A DNA stretch of 64,000 nt, taken from CAYMND01 sp964465065 (lineage in GTDB: Bacteria; Acidobacteriota; Aminicenantia; UBA2199). Position 1 is the first letter of the stretch. Every line of letters starts with the position of its first letter. The DNA lies in NCBI GenBank assembly GCA_964465065.1, contig CAYXHZ010000011.1, forward strand, positions 9,166 to 73,165, read 5' to 3'. Under the pieces are notes generated by a model. The model ran no database searches, was not told where the DNA came from, and worked only from the letters and a program-made list of their open reading frames with translations. Below are positions 1-8,544 of this stretch, in pieces. The position numbers and the translations under genes are program-made.

Positions 1-1427
1 GTTTTCAAAATTTTTCCGATCGACAGGCTGGCCAGCAGGTCCTCTTCGAGGAGCGTCCGCAAGTCGGCGATCCGTTCTGGGGCGGCCAGCAGCGTTTTGA
101 GAAAATCGGCCTCGGCCAGGGTGGGAACGGCGGGCGGCGGGTCGGCAGGCAACGGTTTCTGCCCGGCCGCAGAAGAGAACTGGCGATTGACTTCTTCGAA
201 GGGGAGGTTGAAGAAGTCTTCGCATTTTCTGATCAGGTCGAGGCGGATCAGGCGGTCGTCGACCTTCTGCACGACGGGACCCAGAGTCTGCAGGGCCTTG
301 CTTTTGGAAAGCGGATCAGCCAGATCGATGGATTCGGCCAGGCGCTGCAGCAGATAGCCGAACCCTTCCACACTCTGCTTGAGCTGTTCCCGGAACGCTT
401 CCGGGCCTTTTTTCCTGACGAACTCGTCGGGGTCCTTGCCGGCATTGAGCTGAATCACCCGGGTGCTGACGTGGTGGGTCAGCAGTTTCTCGACCGCCGA
501 AACGGTCGCTTTCTGTCCGGCGGCATCGCTGTCGTAACAGATGTAGACCTTGTCGGTGAAGCGCTTGATCAGGTAAGCCTGTTCGTCGGTCAGGGCCGTT
601 CCCAGGCTGGCAACGGCATTGCGGATTCCGTACTGATATAGGGCGATCTGGTCGAAATATCCTTCCACCAGAACCATGCATCCCTGCTCGCGGATCTGTT
701 GCCGGACCAGGTTGAAGGCGAACAGGTGCTGCCCTTTCTTGTACAGCGGGGTTTCCGGAGAATTGATATATTTGGCGGGCTGATCGTCGAGAGCCCGGCC
801 GCCGAAGGCCATCAGCTTGCCGTTCATGGACAGGATGGGGACGATGATGCGGTTGCGGAAGCGGTCGTAGTAACTGCCCTGATCCGAGCTTACCAGCAAA
901 CCCATCTCGACGCCCTGACGGGCCGAAACGTTCTGTTTCTCCAGAAAAGTCCTCAGGCCGTCCCAGTGATTGGGAGCCAGGCCGATGGCGAAGGTGCGCA
1001 TCGTCTCTTCGGAGATGCCGCGCCGGTCCAGGTAGTCGCGGGCCTGTTTGCCCTCCGGGCTGTCCCAGAGCTGCTGCTTGAAAAACTGTTGCGCCAGTTC
1101 ATTGATCCGTTCGTACTGCTGGCCGGGCTCCTGGGGGCGCTTGCCGCTCGGGCTGAACGGCAAGTGGAAACGTTCGATCAGAAATTTGAGGGCTTGGGGG
1201 AAAGTAAGCCCTTCCTGCTGCTGGACCAGGGTGAAAATATCGCCGTAGGCATGACAGCCGTAGCAGGTGAATGTGCCCTTGTCGGGCATGACGTAAAACG
1301 ACGGGGTTTTCTCGTGATGGAAGGGGCAGAGAGCTTTATAGTTTTTTCCGGATGGTTTCAGTTCCAGGTACAGCGATGCGACATCAACAATTGAAACCGC
1401 ATTTTTTACCTGTTCTTTGATTTCCAT
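1..1427 (-). CDS. dnaG: DNA primase DnaG, C-terminus cut by window edge
   Basis: Synthesises RNA primers at the replication fork. The first 475 codons are present and the reading frame runs off the left edge. The N-terminus has the CHC2 zinc-binding motif (CPFHHEKTPSF, then CYGC about 20 residues on). Later come the TOPRIM motifs EGYFD and YDSDAAG, where many primases have DGD. The missing part should be the helicase-binding domain. The ATG at 1427 is followed directly by the usual primase opening (VKNAVSIVDVASLYLELKPSG). It lies 61 bases downstream of the barrel gene on the same strand and could be cotranscribed with it. No clear promoter of its own was seen. Confidence 0.96.
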   Translation of the reverse strand, partial: MEIKEQVKNAVSIVDVASLYLELKPSGKNYKALCPFHHEKTPSFYVMPDKGTFTCYGCHAYGDIFTLVQQQEGLTFPQALKFLIERFHLPFSPSGKRPQEPGQQYERINELAQQFFKQQLWDSPEGKQARDYLDRRGISEETMRTFAIGLAPNHWDGLRTFLEKQNVSARQGVEMGLLVSSDQGSYYDRFRNRIIVPILSMNGKLMAFGGRALDDQPAKYINSPETPLYKKGQHLFAFNLVRQQIREQGCMVLVEGYFDQIALYQYGIRNAVASLGTALTDEQAYLIKRFTDKVYICYDSDAAGQKATVSAVEKLLTHHVSTRVIQLNAGKDPDEFVRKKGPEAFREQLKQSVEGFGYLLQRLAESIDLADPLSKSKALQTLGPVVQKVDDRLIRLDLIRKCEDFFNLPFEEVNRQFSSAAGQKPLPADPPPAVPTLAEADFLKTLLAAPERIADLRTLLEEDLLASLSIGKILK

Positions 1428-1488
1428 CTGCAGCTTTGTCCCGCATCTAGGTAATGATGTAGCGATCGTTGCCCTTTTTCAACGTCGC

Positions 1489-2049
1489 TCAGATCCGCAC
1501 GAAAAAACTGATCCCGCCGGAATAACCCTTGAAGCTGACCGGGTAACCATCTGAACCTGTGGCGCCTTCGATGTTCTGCGTTTTGAACTCCAGGGACAGT
1601 CCGAAGCGGTTGGAGAGCAGGAATTCGATGCCGCCCAGAAACATCCAGCCGTTGTCCTTGCCGGAATTGTTGCCGATATCGGATTCCTCTTTGTGGGAAA
1701 GAATCACGTAGGCGGCCTCGACAAACGGGTTGAGTCGTCCCAGCGGTGCCGAATAGCGCAGACCCAGGGTCAGCGGGTTGAGGGTGAGTCGGGTGATGTC
1801 GTTGAGCTCGGTGGTGACGCTGAACTTTTTGTACTGACCGTAGGAAACGCTGGCCTGCAGACCTTTGAATACCATGACCTGGAGCCGGGCGCCGTACAGC
1901 ACGTCGCCGGATTCACCGTAGATCTCTTTGATCAGCGCGCCCTGTGGGGCGAAGTAATCGCAGAAGGCGCCGATCCGTACTGTTTCGGCACCAATTGGGG
2001 CAGCCAGGATCAGGGCAAGCAGGAGTGATAATGATATTGACTTTCGCAT
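1489..2049 (-). CDS. small outer-membrane beta-barrel protein
   Basis: A 186-residue exported protein. Residues 1-21 are a signal peptide ending in ADIG/GAE-type sequence (hydrophobic core SLSLLLALILAAPIG). The rest is alternating polar and hydrophobic strands with turns rich in Gly and Asn, and the C-terminus is SFFVRI, as in OmpW/OmpA-like eight-strand barrels. Its strand pattern resembles the C-terminal barrel of the fusion protein at 50031-51833. Function is unknown; an adhesin, a porin-like protein or a structural barrel are all possible. The ATG lies 7 bases after a predicted -10 box with no ribosome site, so the mRNA is probably leaderless. Confidence 0.8.
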   Translation of the reverse strand: MRKSISLSLLLALILAAPIGAETVRIGAFCDYFAPQGALIKEIYGESGDVLYGARLQVMVFKGLQASVSYGQYKKFSVTTELNDITRLTLNPLTLGLRYSAPLGRLNPFVEAAYVILSHKEESDIGNNSGKDNGWMFLGGIEFLLSNRFGLSLEFKTQNIEGATGSDGYPVSFKGYSGGISFFVRI

Positions 2050-2056
2050 AATTTAA

Positions 2057-2086
2057 AAGATACCATTTTTGCCGTGTTGATGTCAA
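2057..2086 (-). promoter_or_regulatory. sigma-70 promoter of the barrel gene, leaderless type
   Basis: On the minus strand TTGACA (2081-2086) is followed after 18 bases by TATCTT (2057-2062), with a TG one base upstream of the -10 box. The ATG starts 7 bases after the -10 box, so transcription should begin at or next to the start codon. Confidence 0.6.
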
Positions 2087-2149
2087 AGATTCTCGATAAA
2101 ATATGCACCGGCAAGGTCCGGCCGGCTGTAAAAAACTGCTTGTTTCGCA

Positions 2150-2155
2150 TATAAT
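2150..2155 (+). promoter_or_regulatory. -10 box of recD2
   Basis: A perfect TATAAT ends 6 bases before the TTG start of recD2. The -35 region (TGTAAA at 17 bases) is poor. An in-frame stop at 2129-2131 and no other start codon before 2162 fix the translation start just downstream of this box. Confidence 0.45.
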
Positions 2156-2161
2156 CGAAGC

Positions 2162-4309
2162 TTGGACCATTACCGAGTAAAAGTTATCCGTCGTATCTTT
2201 TTTTCGGAGCTGAGCGGATTCGGAGTGTTCTCCGCTCATTTCCCGGAGAAAAAAGACCGTCTGGTGATCGCCGGCATGCTGGCCGGGGTCCAGGAGGGGG
2301 ACCGTCTGGATATCGAGGGCGAAGAGGTCTTTCACCCTCGGTTCGGCCGGCAGGTCAAGGTTCATTCCTTCTGTCCGTACATACCCGGCGATCTGGATGG
2401 CCTGAAGACCTTTCTGGCTTCCGGCAGGTTCAAGGGTGTCGGAGAAAAAACCGCTCAGAAGCTGATCGACAGTTTCGGGGCGGAACTGGCGGTCGTATTG
2501 GAAAAGGAACCGGATCGGCTGGCCCAGATCAGAGGCATCAACAAGAAGGTGATCGATTCGCTGGTCGAAGAGTACCGGGCACTGAGGGACCAGCGGGAAC
2601 TGATGATCAAACTGGCGCCGTTTGCCATCGGCCAGGAAACGCTGTACCGGATTCTGGCCGTATACGGCCATCAGGCCATGGCCGTGCTCGAGGCCAATCC
2701 CTACCGGCTCATGTCCGAAGTCAAGGGAATCGGTTTTCGAACCGCCGATGCCATCGGTCGGGCCATGGGCTTTGCGAATCAGCATCCCTTGCGGATTCAG
2801 AGCGCCTTGCTCTGGTTGCTGGAACAACTGGAACAGCGGCAGGGCGACATGGCTTTTCCACTGGCCGATCTGCAGCACACGGCACAAAAACAGTTCGATT
2901 TGCCGCAGGCCGTTGTGCAGGAACATTTGCAGGCGCTGGTCGACCGGAATGTGCTGATCCGTTTTGACAAGCCTTTTGCCGGAGTCTCTCGACCGATTTG
3001 CTATTGGACGGAAAAATCCATAGCCGAAAAGTTGGCGGCCATGATCGCGCGCCCGGCCTGCGGAGACCTGGCGGTCGGCGGGCTTGACGGCCCTGGGGCC
3101 GAAGCGCTGACTGAGAACCAGGCTCGGGCGGTGGACCTGGCTTTCCAGTCTCCGCTGCAGATCGTCACCGGCGGACCCGGGACCGGCAAGACGACGATCA
3201 TCAAACAAATTGTCTTGCGCTGTCTCCGTGGCGACCTGGCCGTGGCCGTGGCCGCTCCGACCGGCAGAGCGGCAAAACGGATCGAGGAAGCGAGCGGTTA
3301 TCAAGCCTCTACGATCCATCGCTTGTTGAAAATCGATCCGGAATCGGGTGCCTTTGTGCACGGGGACAGCAATCCGCTGGACTTTGCGATGGTGATCATC
3401 GACGAGTTTTCCATGGTTGACGCCTTCCTATTTTCCGCCTTGCTCCGGGCTCTCAAGCCGGACAGCCATTTGGTCCTGATCGGCGACAAGGATCAATTGC
3501 CATCGGTCGGTCCCGGGAACGTGATCCGTGACCTGATCGGCAGCGGCATGTTTCCCACCTCCGTCTTGACGCATAATTTTCGTCAGGAGCAGGCGGCTTC
3601 CTTGATTTACCTGGCCGACTGCATCCAGGCCGGACGGGCCGATCGTTTCCTGCGGGCCTGCCAGTCCGAACAGGAGCAGTTCCGCTTCGTCCGGGCCGAC
3701 AGCGAGGTCGAGGCGCAACAATCCGTCCTGACCGAGCTGGCCGATTTGCTGGAGCGTCTCCCGGTCTCCTCTCTGGATTATCAGGTTCTCAGCCCGATGT
3801 ACCGGGGGGAGGCCGGCGTCGAGCAGCTGAACCTGAGGATTCAGGAACGCTTCAATCAGCGGCAGCTGGTGCTGACACTGCCGGGTCGGGATTTCCGCAT
3901 CGGGGATCGGGTCATGCAGTTGCGCAACAACTACGAGCTGGAAATTTTCAACGGCGAACAGGGGATTGTCTGCGATTATCAGACGCAACGGCGCTTGCTG
4001 AGAGTCGATTTCGGCGAGCGGATCGTCGAACTGTCCCATGAGCAGCTCGACGACATCGTCCTGTCGTACGCATCCACCGTTCACAAGGCGCAGGGCGCCG
4101 AATTCCAGGAGATCATCATCTGTCTCTTGCCCGGCCATGGCCTGATGCTGAACCGGGAATTGCTGTACACGGCCTTCACCCGGGCCCGGCGGCGGGTGGT
4201 GATCGTCGGCAGCGCACAGGCCCTGGCACAGGCCATAAACCAGGCCATGCCGCGTTTCCGCAGGACGCTTCTTGGCGAGCGCTTGCAGGAGGCGCAAAAA
4301 AAACCTTGA
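2162..4309 (+). CDS. recD2: RecD2-type superfamily 1B DNA helicase
   Basis: A 5'-3' DNA helicase of the stand-alone RecD2 (YrrC) family, 715 residues, the usual size. The order is an N-terminal OB-like region (SGFGVFSAHFPEK), helix-hairpin-helix repeats (FKGVGEKTAQKLID; IRGINKKVIDSL; VKGIGFRTADAIG), Walker A GGPGTGKTT near residues 336-344, Walker B VIIDEFSMVD near 410, and a C-terminal UvrD-like domain with STVHKAQGAEF. These proteins act in DNA repair without RecBC. The start is TTG: an in-frame stop lies at 2129-2131 and this is the first usable codon. It is divergent from the barrel gene. Confidence 0.95.
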   Translation: MDHYRVKVIRRIFFSELSGFGVFSAHFPEKKDRLVIAGMLAGVQEGDRLDIEGEEVFHPRFGRQVKVHSFCPYIPGDLDGLKTFLASGRFKGVGEKTAQKLIDSFGAELAVVLEKEPDRLAQIRGINKKVIDSLVEEYRALRDQRELMIKLAPFAIGQETLYRILAVYGHQAMAVLEANPYRLMSEVKGIGFRTADAIGRAMGFANQHPLRIQSALLWLLEQLEQRQGDMAFPLADLQHTAQKQFDLPQAVVQEHLQALVDRNVLIRFDKPFAGVSRPICYWTEKSIAEKLAAMIARPACGDLAVGGLDGPGAEALTENQARAVDLAFQSPLQIVTGGPGTGKTTIIKQIVLRCLRGDLAVAVAAPTGRAAKRIEEASGYQASTIHRLLKIDPESGAFVHGDSNPLDFAMVIIDEFSMVDAFLFSALLRALKPDSHLVLIGDKDQLPSVGPGNVIRDLIGSGMFPTSVLTHNFRQEQAASLIYLADCIQAGRADRFLRACQSEQEQFRFVRADSEVEAQQSVLTELADLLERLPVSSLDYQVLSPMYRGEAGVEQLNLRIQERFNQRQLVLTLPGRDFRIGDRVMQLRNNYELEIFNGEQGIVCDYQTQRRLLRVDFGERIVELSHEQLDDIVLSYASTVHKAQGAEFQEIIICLLPGHGLMLNRELLYTAFTRARRRVVIVGSAQALAQAINQAMPRFRRTLLGERLQEAQKKP

Positions 4310-4352
4310 AAAAAACTGAAAACTCTTTACTATGAGTGGTTGAGAGATCGCA

Positions 4353-4670
4353 ATGGTATTGCCGGTACCGCTTCATGGAACTGAGCGCGGCCTGTGGCCA
4401 TTAGCGCCCCAGCCTGTCGCCGTGGCCCGGCCGCTGGATCATCCGGTCGATACGGACCGGAGCGTTCGGGCAGGCATGGACCTGTCGGCTCAGATACTGG
4501 CCGATGGCCGGGGGCGCCAGACGCTGGGCCGGCAGGCGACGGTGGATTGGTTGAAGACGAACAGCCACCGCGGCTCCGAGTCGCAGGGTGCACGCGCATA
4601 TCGCCAGGCCGCTTCCTGGGATCTGGCCGTTGACGAAAATCTCGGTTTGTACCTTGATGTCTACGCCTGA
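4353..4670 (+). CDS. small hypothetical protein
   Basis: A 105-codon frame that I do not recognise. Codon use (CTG, CAG, GAT, CGG, GC-rich third positions) resembles the neighbours, which the other frames here do not. GAGAG lies about 8 bases before the ATG. A TTGAAA (4306-4311, overlapping the recD2 stop) and TACTAT (4328-4333) give a possible promoter. No signal peptide or membrane segment is visible. The stop lies 10 bases inside the end of the convergent kinase gene. Without this gene the stretch 4310-4660 would hold nothing recognisable. A decayed remnant is the main alternative. Confidence 0.45.
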   Translation: MVLPVPLHGTERGLWPLAPQPVAVARPLDHPVDTDRSVRAGMDLSAQILADGRGRQTLGRQATVDWLKTNSHRGSESQGARAYRQAASWDLAVDENLGLYLDVYA

Positions 4671-6175
4671 TCGGTCGGTAATTTCAAGGAAAAGCGGGTG
4701 TCTCCGGCTGTACCGGACTGCAGGGATATCTCCCCGCCCATGGCCAGCATCAGCTTCCTGACCAGGGCCAGTCCCATACCCGAACCTTTTTCACGGGTGG
4801 TGAAAAACGGATACCAGATCTTTTCTGTCAGTTCGGCAGGGATGCCTTGGCCGTTGTCGCCCAGGGTCAATTCGATCGATCGCCGTTCACGGCGATAGCT
4901 GCAGGTGATCTCCGTGGCGCCAGCCTGGGCGGCGTTGCGGACGAGGTTGTCCAGGACATTGCGCAGCGATCCGGGGTCGGCAATGGCTTGGGCGTGCTCC
5001 TGATGTCGTTGCGTGAGGGTCAGTTTGTGCGTTTCGCACAGTTCGCGAACCAGATCGTCGATCCGGCACGGTACCTGCTGCGGGGGCTCGGCAGGTTTGG
5101 AAAAGCCCAGGAAACGTTCCATCATGTCGGTCAGAAAGTGGATTTCGGCATTGATTCGTTCGATCTTGGGATCGTTGTCTTTCAGCGTTTTGGTGTAGCC
5201 GTAGATCACCCCGAGGGAATTGCGCACTTCATGGGACAGGTAGGCCGCCATTTCGCCCAGCTGCAGGATGCTTTTTTTCTCCATATCCAACCTGCGTTTT
5301 TCCTGAACGCCGGTAACATCTTCGATGGTGAGCAGCTGCGCTTCGTACGGCAGTGTGACGACGGAGCAGTTGAGAATGAGATCCTGAGTGACGATTTCCC
5401 GGGTCTGGCCGGCCTTGTCGGCGCGAAGAGCAAAGTCGATCAGTTCAGGGTACTGCGGCAGGGCTTCGCCGAAAGGACGATGGATGACCGAGGCATAGCT
5501 CTTCTGTAATATCTGTTCGGCACGGCGGTTGAATATTTCGATGCGCTGTCCCTTACCGAGGGTAATGACGGCGAAATGAACCTGATTGAGGATCGATACG
5601 GTCAAACTGTCCTTCTGTTCGACGCTTTGCCGTTGCGAGGCGACCATCTGCTGCATCTTGATCTCCTGGCCCTTGAGGTTGAGCAGGTAATTCTGCAGCG
5701 GATCGATCGGTACCGGGGTGGAAGATGACGATTTGCCTTTGCGTATCTGGATGAACAGCAAGGCGGCGGTCGCCAGCAGCAGGATACCGCTCAATACGAT
5801 GCTGCCGGTACTGACTGCCTGGACGCGGCGGATGATCTGGAGGGTGCCGGACTGGACGGGAACAGTCAGTTTGACGGTCGGTCCGTCCTGGGTGCGGTAG
5901 CAAATGAGCAGCAGCGGCGGATCCAGGTCGACCAGTTCCTGTTCTCCGGGAGCTTCCTGGGTGATGCCGACAGCGCTGAAAAGGGGATTCTTCTTTAGAA
6001 GTTCAACGCTTTCCGGCGCGGACTTTTCGGCGAGAGCGGCCACCTGCCTGGCCTGGTCTTTGATATTTCGGATCTCGGCCTTACCCAATTCGACGAACAG
6101 GTGGTTGAAATTGTAAAAGAGGAACAAGGCGACGATTTCGACGAACAACAAAAAAATCAGCGATGTTTTTCTCAC
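4661..6175 (-). CDS. membrane sensor histidine kinase with PAS domain
   Basis: A 504-residue two-component sensor kinase. Transmembrane segments near residues 5-24 and 126-144 flank a roughly 100-residue extracytoplasmic sensor. A PAS-like region (VHFAVITLGKGQRIEIFNRRA, about 199-290) follows. The HisKA domain has its phosphoacceptor in YLSHEVRNSLG (His315), and the ATPase domain shows an N box (NLVRNAAQAG), DNGQGIP and KGSGMGLALV. The start is GTG, preceded by a strong AAGGAGG. The gene follows pilD by 13 bases at the end of a long minus-strand run, and no response regulator lies beside it. NtrB/ZraS-like kinases often pair with sigma-54 activators, so a distant partner is plausible. Confidence 0.92.
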   Translation of the reverse strand: MRKTSLIFLLFVEIVALFLFYNFNHLFVELGKAEIRNIKDQARQVAALAEKSAPESVELLKKNPLFSAVGITQEAPGEQELVDLDPPLLLICYRTQDGPTVKLTVPVQSGTLQIIRRVQAVSTGSIVLSGILLLATAALLFIQIRKGKSSSSTPVPIDPLQNYLLNLKGQEIKMQQMVASQRQSVEQKDSLTVSILNQVHFAVITLGKGQRIEIFNRRAEQILQKSYASVIHRPFGEALPQYPELIDFALRADKAGQTREIVTQDLILNCSVVTLPYEAQLLTIEDVTGVQEKRRLDMEKKSILQLGEMAAYLSHEVRNSLGVIYGYTKTLKDNDPKIERINAEIHFLTDMMERFLGFSKPAEPPQQVPCRIDDLVRELCETHKLTLTQRHQEHAQAIADPGSLRNVLDNLVRNAAQAGATEITCSYRRERRSIELTLGDNGQGIPAELTEKIWYPFFTTREKGSGMGLALVRKLMLAMGGEISLQSGTAGDTRFSLKLPTDQA

Positions 6176-6188
6176 CCCCCCTCCTTGC

Positions 6189-6953
6189 TCACAGTTGCGC
6201 CCGGCCGGTCAGTATCTGCAGTATCGGTTCGGAAAAGATCAGTGAAACGATGGCGCCTAGCGACAGAAAAGTGCCGAAAGGCAAGGCCAGCTGCAGGTTT
6301 TTCCCCCGGAATACGATGAGAAACAAGCCTACCGCCAGGCCGAGAAGCGATGCCGTCAGCACGGTGACGATCAATTTCTCCGGTCCCAGAAAGGCGCCGA
6401 GCAGAATCATCATCTTGACGTCGCCAAAGCCCAGTCCCTCTATTTTCCGCACTTTCAGATAGAAAAAGAACAATGCGGTCAGCAGCAGCGCGCTTCCGAA
6501 AGCGCTGAGAAAAGCCGGTAAGGGTGACAGGTACGGGTTGAAGAAGGAGTACAGCAGGAACACGGCGCCTCCACCCAGGGTCAGCTCGTCGGGAAGAATC
6601 ATGTGCTCGAGGTCGATCAGGGCCAGCGCGACGAGCAGCAGCAGAAACGCGGCGGTCATGGCCGCATGCAGGCTGAAGCCGTACGCGCTGCCTGCGTAGT
6701 AGAAGGCGCAGGCCCCGGCGGCTTCGACCAGCGGATACCGGACCGAGATGGAGCCGCGACAGCCGGGGCAGCGGCCGCGCAGAAGCAGAAAACTCAGGAT
6801 GGGAATGTTTTCCCAGGGGCGGATGTCCCGCTGACAATTCGGACAGCGGGAGCGGGGTTTGACCAGGCTTTCACCCCGAGGCAGGCGGTATATGACCACG
6901 TTGAGGAAACTGCCCCAGATGAGGCCGAATATGATTAAGAGTATTTCTTCCAT
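6189..6953 (-). CDS. pilD: prepilin peptidase (A24 family)
   Basis: Inner-membrane aspartyl protease that cleaves, and usually N-methylates, type IV prepilins and pseudopilins. It has 254 residues. The N-terminal methylase-like domain holds the four zinc-type cysteines (Cys37, Cys40, Cys62, Cys65 in CPNC and CPGC). The catalytic aspartates are in ALIDLEHMILPD (Asp114) and GLGFGDVKMM (Asp178). Hydrophobic segments match the eight-helix family topology. It overlaps the upstream TPR gene by 19 bases. Likely clients in this window are the pilins that use PilM-Q and the pseudopilin at 35187-35891. Confidence 0.96.
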   Translation of the reverse strand: MEEILLIIFGLIWGSFLNVVIYRLPRGESLVKPRSRCPNCQRDIRPWENIPILSFLLLRGRCPGCRGSISVRYPLVEAAGACAFYYAGSAYGFSLHAAMTAAFLLLLVALALIDLEHMILPDELTLGGGAVFLLYSFFNPYLSPLPAFLSAFGSALLLTALFFFYLKVRKIEGLGFGDVKMMILLGAFLGPEKLIVTVLTASLLGLAVGLFLIVFRGKNLQLALPFGTFLSLGAIVSLIFSEPILQILTGRAQL

Positions 6954-7783
6954 CCGGATTTCTGGTTGGGGATCAGTTTGCCGCTCCTGGCGTCATAACC
7001 GTATAAATCCCCCTTGTAATCGAGCGGCGGAGCGCTGAGGTAGCCCTTGTTCACCAATTCGTCGAAACTGGCCGGCAAACGACCGTCGTGTCGCTGCCGG
7101 AAGCGTTCGACGATGGCGGTGAACGCCTTCTGGTCCCGTTGGAACTGGATGTCGTAGAGATGAAGATCGGCTGACTTTTTGATACTTTCGTGAGGAGTTG
7201 TTCTCTTCAGTTCCGAAAACAGCTCCCATGCCTTGTCAAGGTCGTCCTGCATGTAAATGTAATGGGCGTAGAGATTCATGATGCCGGCTAGGGCGTTGGG
7301 ACGTTTGGCTGCCCGTTCCTGGTATTGGGCCGCCAGTTTGAAATCCTTGAGCATGGTTACGGCAAAAAAACCTGCCCAGTATTCATAGATGTAATCGCTC
7401 TGGAAATGTTCGGCAGCTCGTTCCAGTATTTTCAGAGCATCATGAACCTTACCGGCTTCCCGGGCCATCATGATACTGCCGGTCAGATAGAAATCGGGGT
7501 TGTCCGGACTCAAACCGGTGATGGCGTCAAAAACGGGGACCAAACTATCCCAGCGGTTGCTGTAATAGCTGGTGGAATAGAACTGGATGGACCAGAGAAA
7601 GATCAGCTCCGCCAGGGCATCGTGGTGGCCCAGGGAGATGATCTTCAGTGTCCGGGCATTGGGCAGGTCCACGCTGACCTGGCGACTGCGGAAGTATCCG
7701 GCCTGACCGTCATACCGGGATTGCAGTGCGGCCGCCGCTGCCAGCAGGGAGAATGCAACGAGGGCGGTCAGTGCTCGTTTCAC
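6935..7783 (-). CDS. TPR protein with a GspG-like C-terminal tail
   Basis: A 282-residue protein with one N-terminal hydrophobic segment (residues 4-20, signal or anchor), so probably periplasmic. Residues 45-215 are helical, TPR-like repeats (HDALKILERAAEHF; KLAAQYQERAAK; DKAWELFSELK). The last 60 residues (RHDGRLPASFDELVNKGYLS, then YKGDLYGYDARSG) resemble the C-terminal domain of GspG-type major pseudopilins. GTG at 7783 is chosen because its GTGA overlaps the stop of the ABC permease; the longer in-frame extension lies inside that permease. Its place between an ABC exporter and pilD suggests a role in export or pilus assembly. Confidence 0.85.
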   Translation of the reverse strand: MKRALTALVAFSLLAAAAALQSRYDGQAGYFRSRQVSVDLPNARTLKIISLGHHDALAELIFLWSIQFYSTSYYSNRWDSLVPVFDAITGLSPDNPDFYLTGSIMMAREAGKVHDALKILERAAEHFQSDYIYEYWAGFFAVTMLKDFKLAAQYQERAAKRPNALAGIMNLYAHYIYMQDDLDKAWELFSELKRTTPHESIKKSADLHLYDIQFQRDQKAFTAIVERFRQRHDGRLPASFDELVNKGYLSAPPLDYKGDLYGYDARSGKLIPNQKSGWKKYS

Positions 7784-8544
7784 TTGAATTCTCGCTTGGA
7801 GAAGATCAGCCATGACAGCAGCAGCAGCGCGACGGTGTAGAGCGCGGCGTACAGAGCGTTGAGCGACATGGTTGCCGAATCGAGCGGGCTGTGCAGAACC
7901 ACCTGGCTTTTCAGGTTGAACTTCTCCAGGTTGGGCAGCAGGTAGTACACGATCTTGACGACAAAGCCCGAAACGGGATCCTGGATCAGTCCTTTGAACT
8001 GGTTGTAGGTCCACAGGACGTGACCGATCACGTACAGAGTGATGGTGAAGATGGTGGCCAGTATGGGGGTGGTGAACGAAGAGAACAGCATGGACAGCGC
8101 GACCACGATGGTCAGTTCGCAGAACAGCATGACGAAGAAGAGCAGCAGCTGCCCGGTCAGCGGGGCATTGACCAGCAGCAGGAAAAGAACGAACAGGCTG
8201 CCCATACCCAGCAGGGCCAGAAACAGGGTGAGCATCAGGCCCAGGAATTTACCGAAAATGAAATGGGATCGGTGCAGGGGCTTGCTGAGTATGTTGTAGA
8301 TCGTGCGCTTGTCGATCTCTTTGAAAACCAGGTTGATGCCGGTGAAGATGGCGATGAGGGTGATGAAAATCTGGATCGAGGACAGACCCAGCTCCAGGGT
8401 CACCCGGGCTTCGTTGCCGACGGTCAGCAGACTGATGAATTTGGCGTTGACGGCAAACAGGACGCCCATGAAGAAGAGCAGGTAGAACACTTTGCTGCGG
8501 GCGGCCTCTTTGAAGGTGTTGAATGCCAGAGCGATGACTTTCAT
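7780..8544 (-). CDS. ABC-2 type transporter permease
   Basis: A polytopic inner-membrane protein of 254 residues with about six transmembrane helices, starting with an NTFKEAARSKVFYLLFFMGV segment typical of NosY/NatB-like ABC-2 permeases. It pairs with the ATPase encoded just upstream (ATGA overlap at 8541-8544), so the two should form an exporter. The substrate cannot be inferred. The downstream TPR protein overlaps it by 4 bases and may be a periplasmic accessory of the same exporter. Confidence 0.9.
   Translation of the reverse strand: MKVIALAFNTFKEAARSKVFYLLFFMGVLFAVNAKFISLLTVGNEARVTLELGLSSIQIFITLIAIFTGINLVFKEIDKRTIYNILSKPLHRSHFIFGKFLGLMLTLFLALLGMGSLFVLFLLLVNAPLTGQLLLFFVMLFCELTIVVALSMLFSSFTTPILATIFTITLYVIGHVLWTYNQFKGLIQDPVSGFVVKIVYYLLPNLEKFNLKSQVVLHSPLDSATMSLNALYAALYTVALLLLSWLIFSKREFK

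Noticed and set aside
1913..3361. 482-codon open frame on the minus strand across recD2 and the barrel gene start
   Set aside because: Covers two well supported genes and the promoter region between them; no protein motif.
7784..8014. N-terminal extension of the TPR protein upstream of GTG 7783
   Set aside because: It would run antisense-free but fully inside the ABC permease gene in another frame, and the GTGA overlap gives a normal coupled start.
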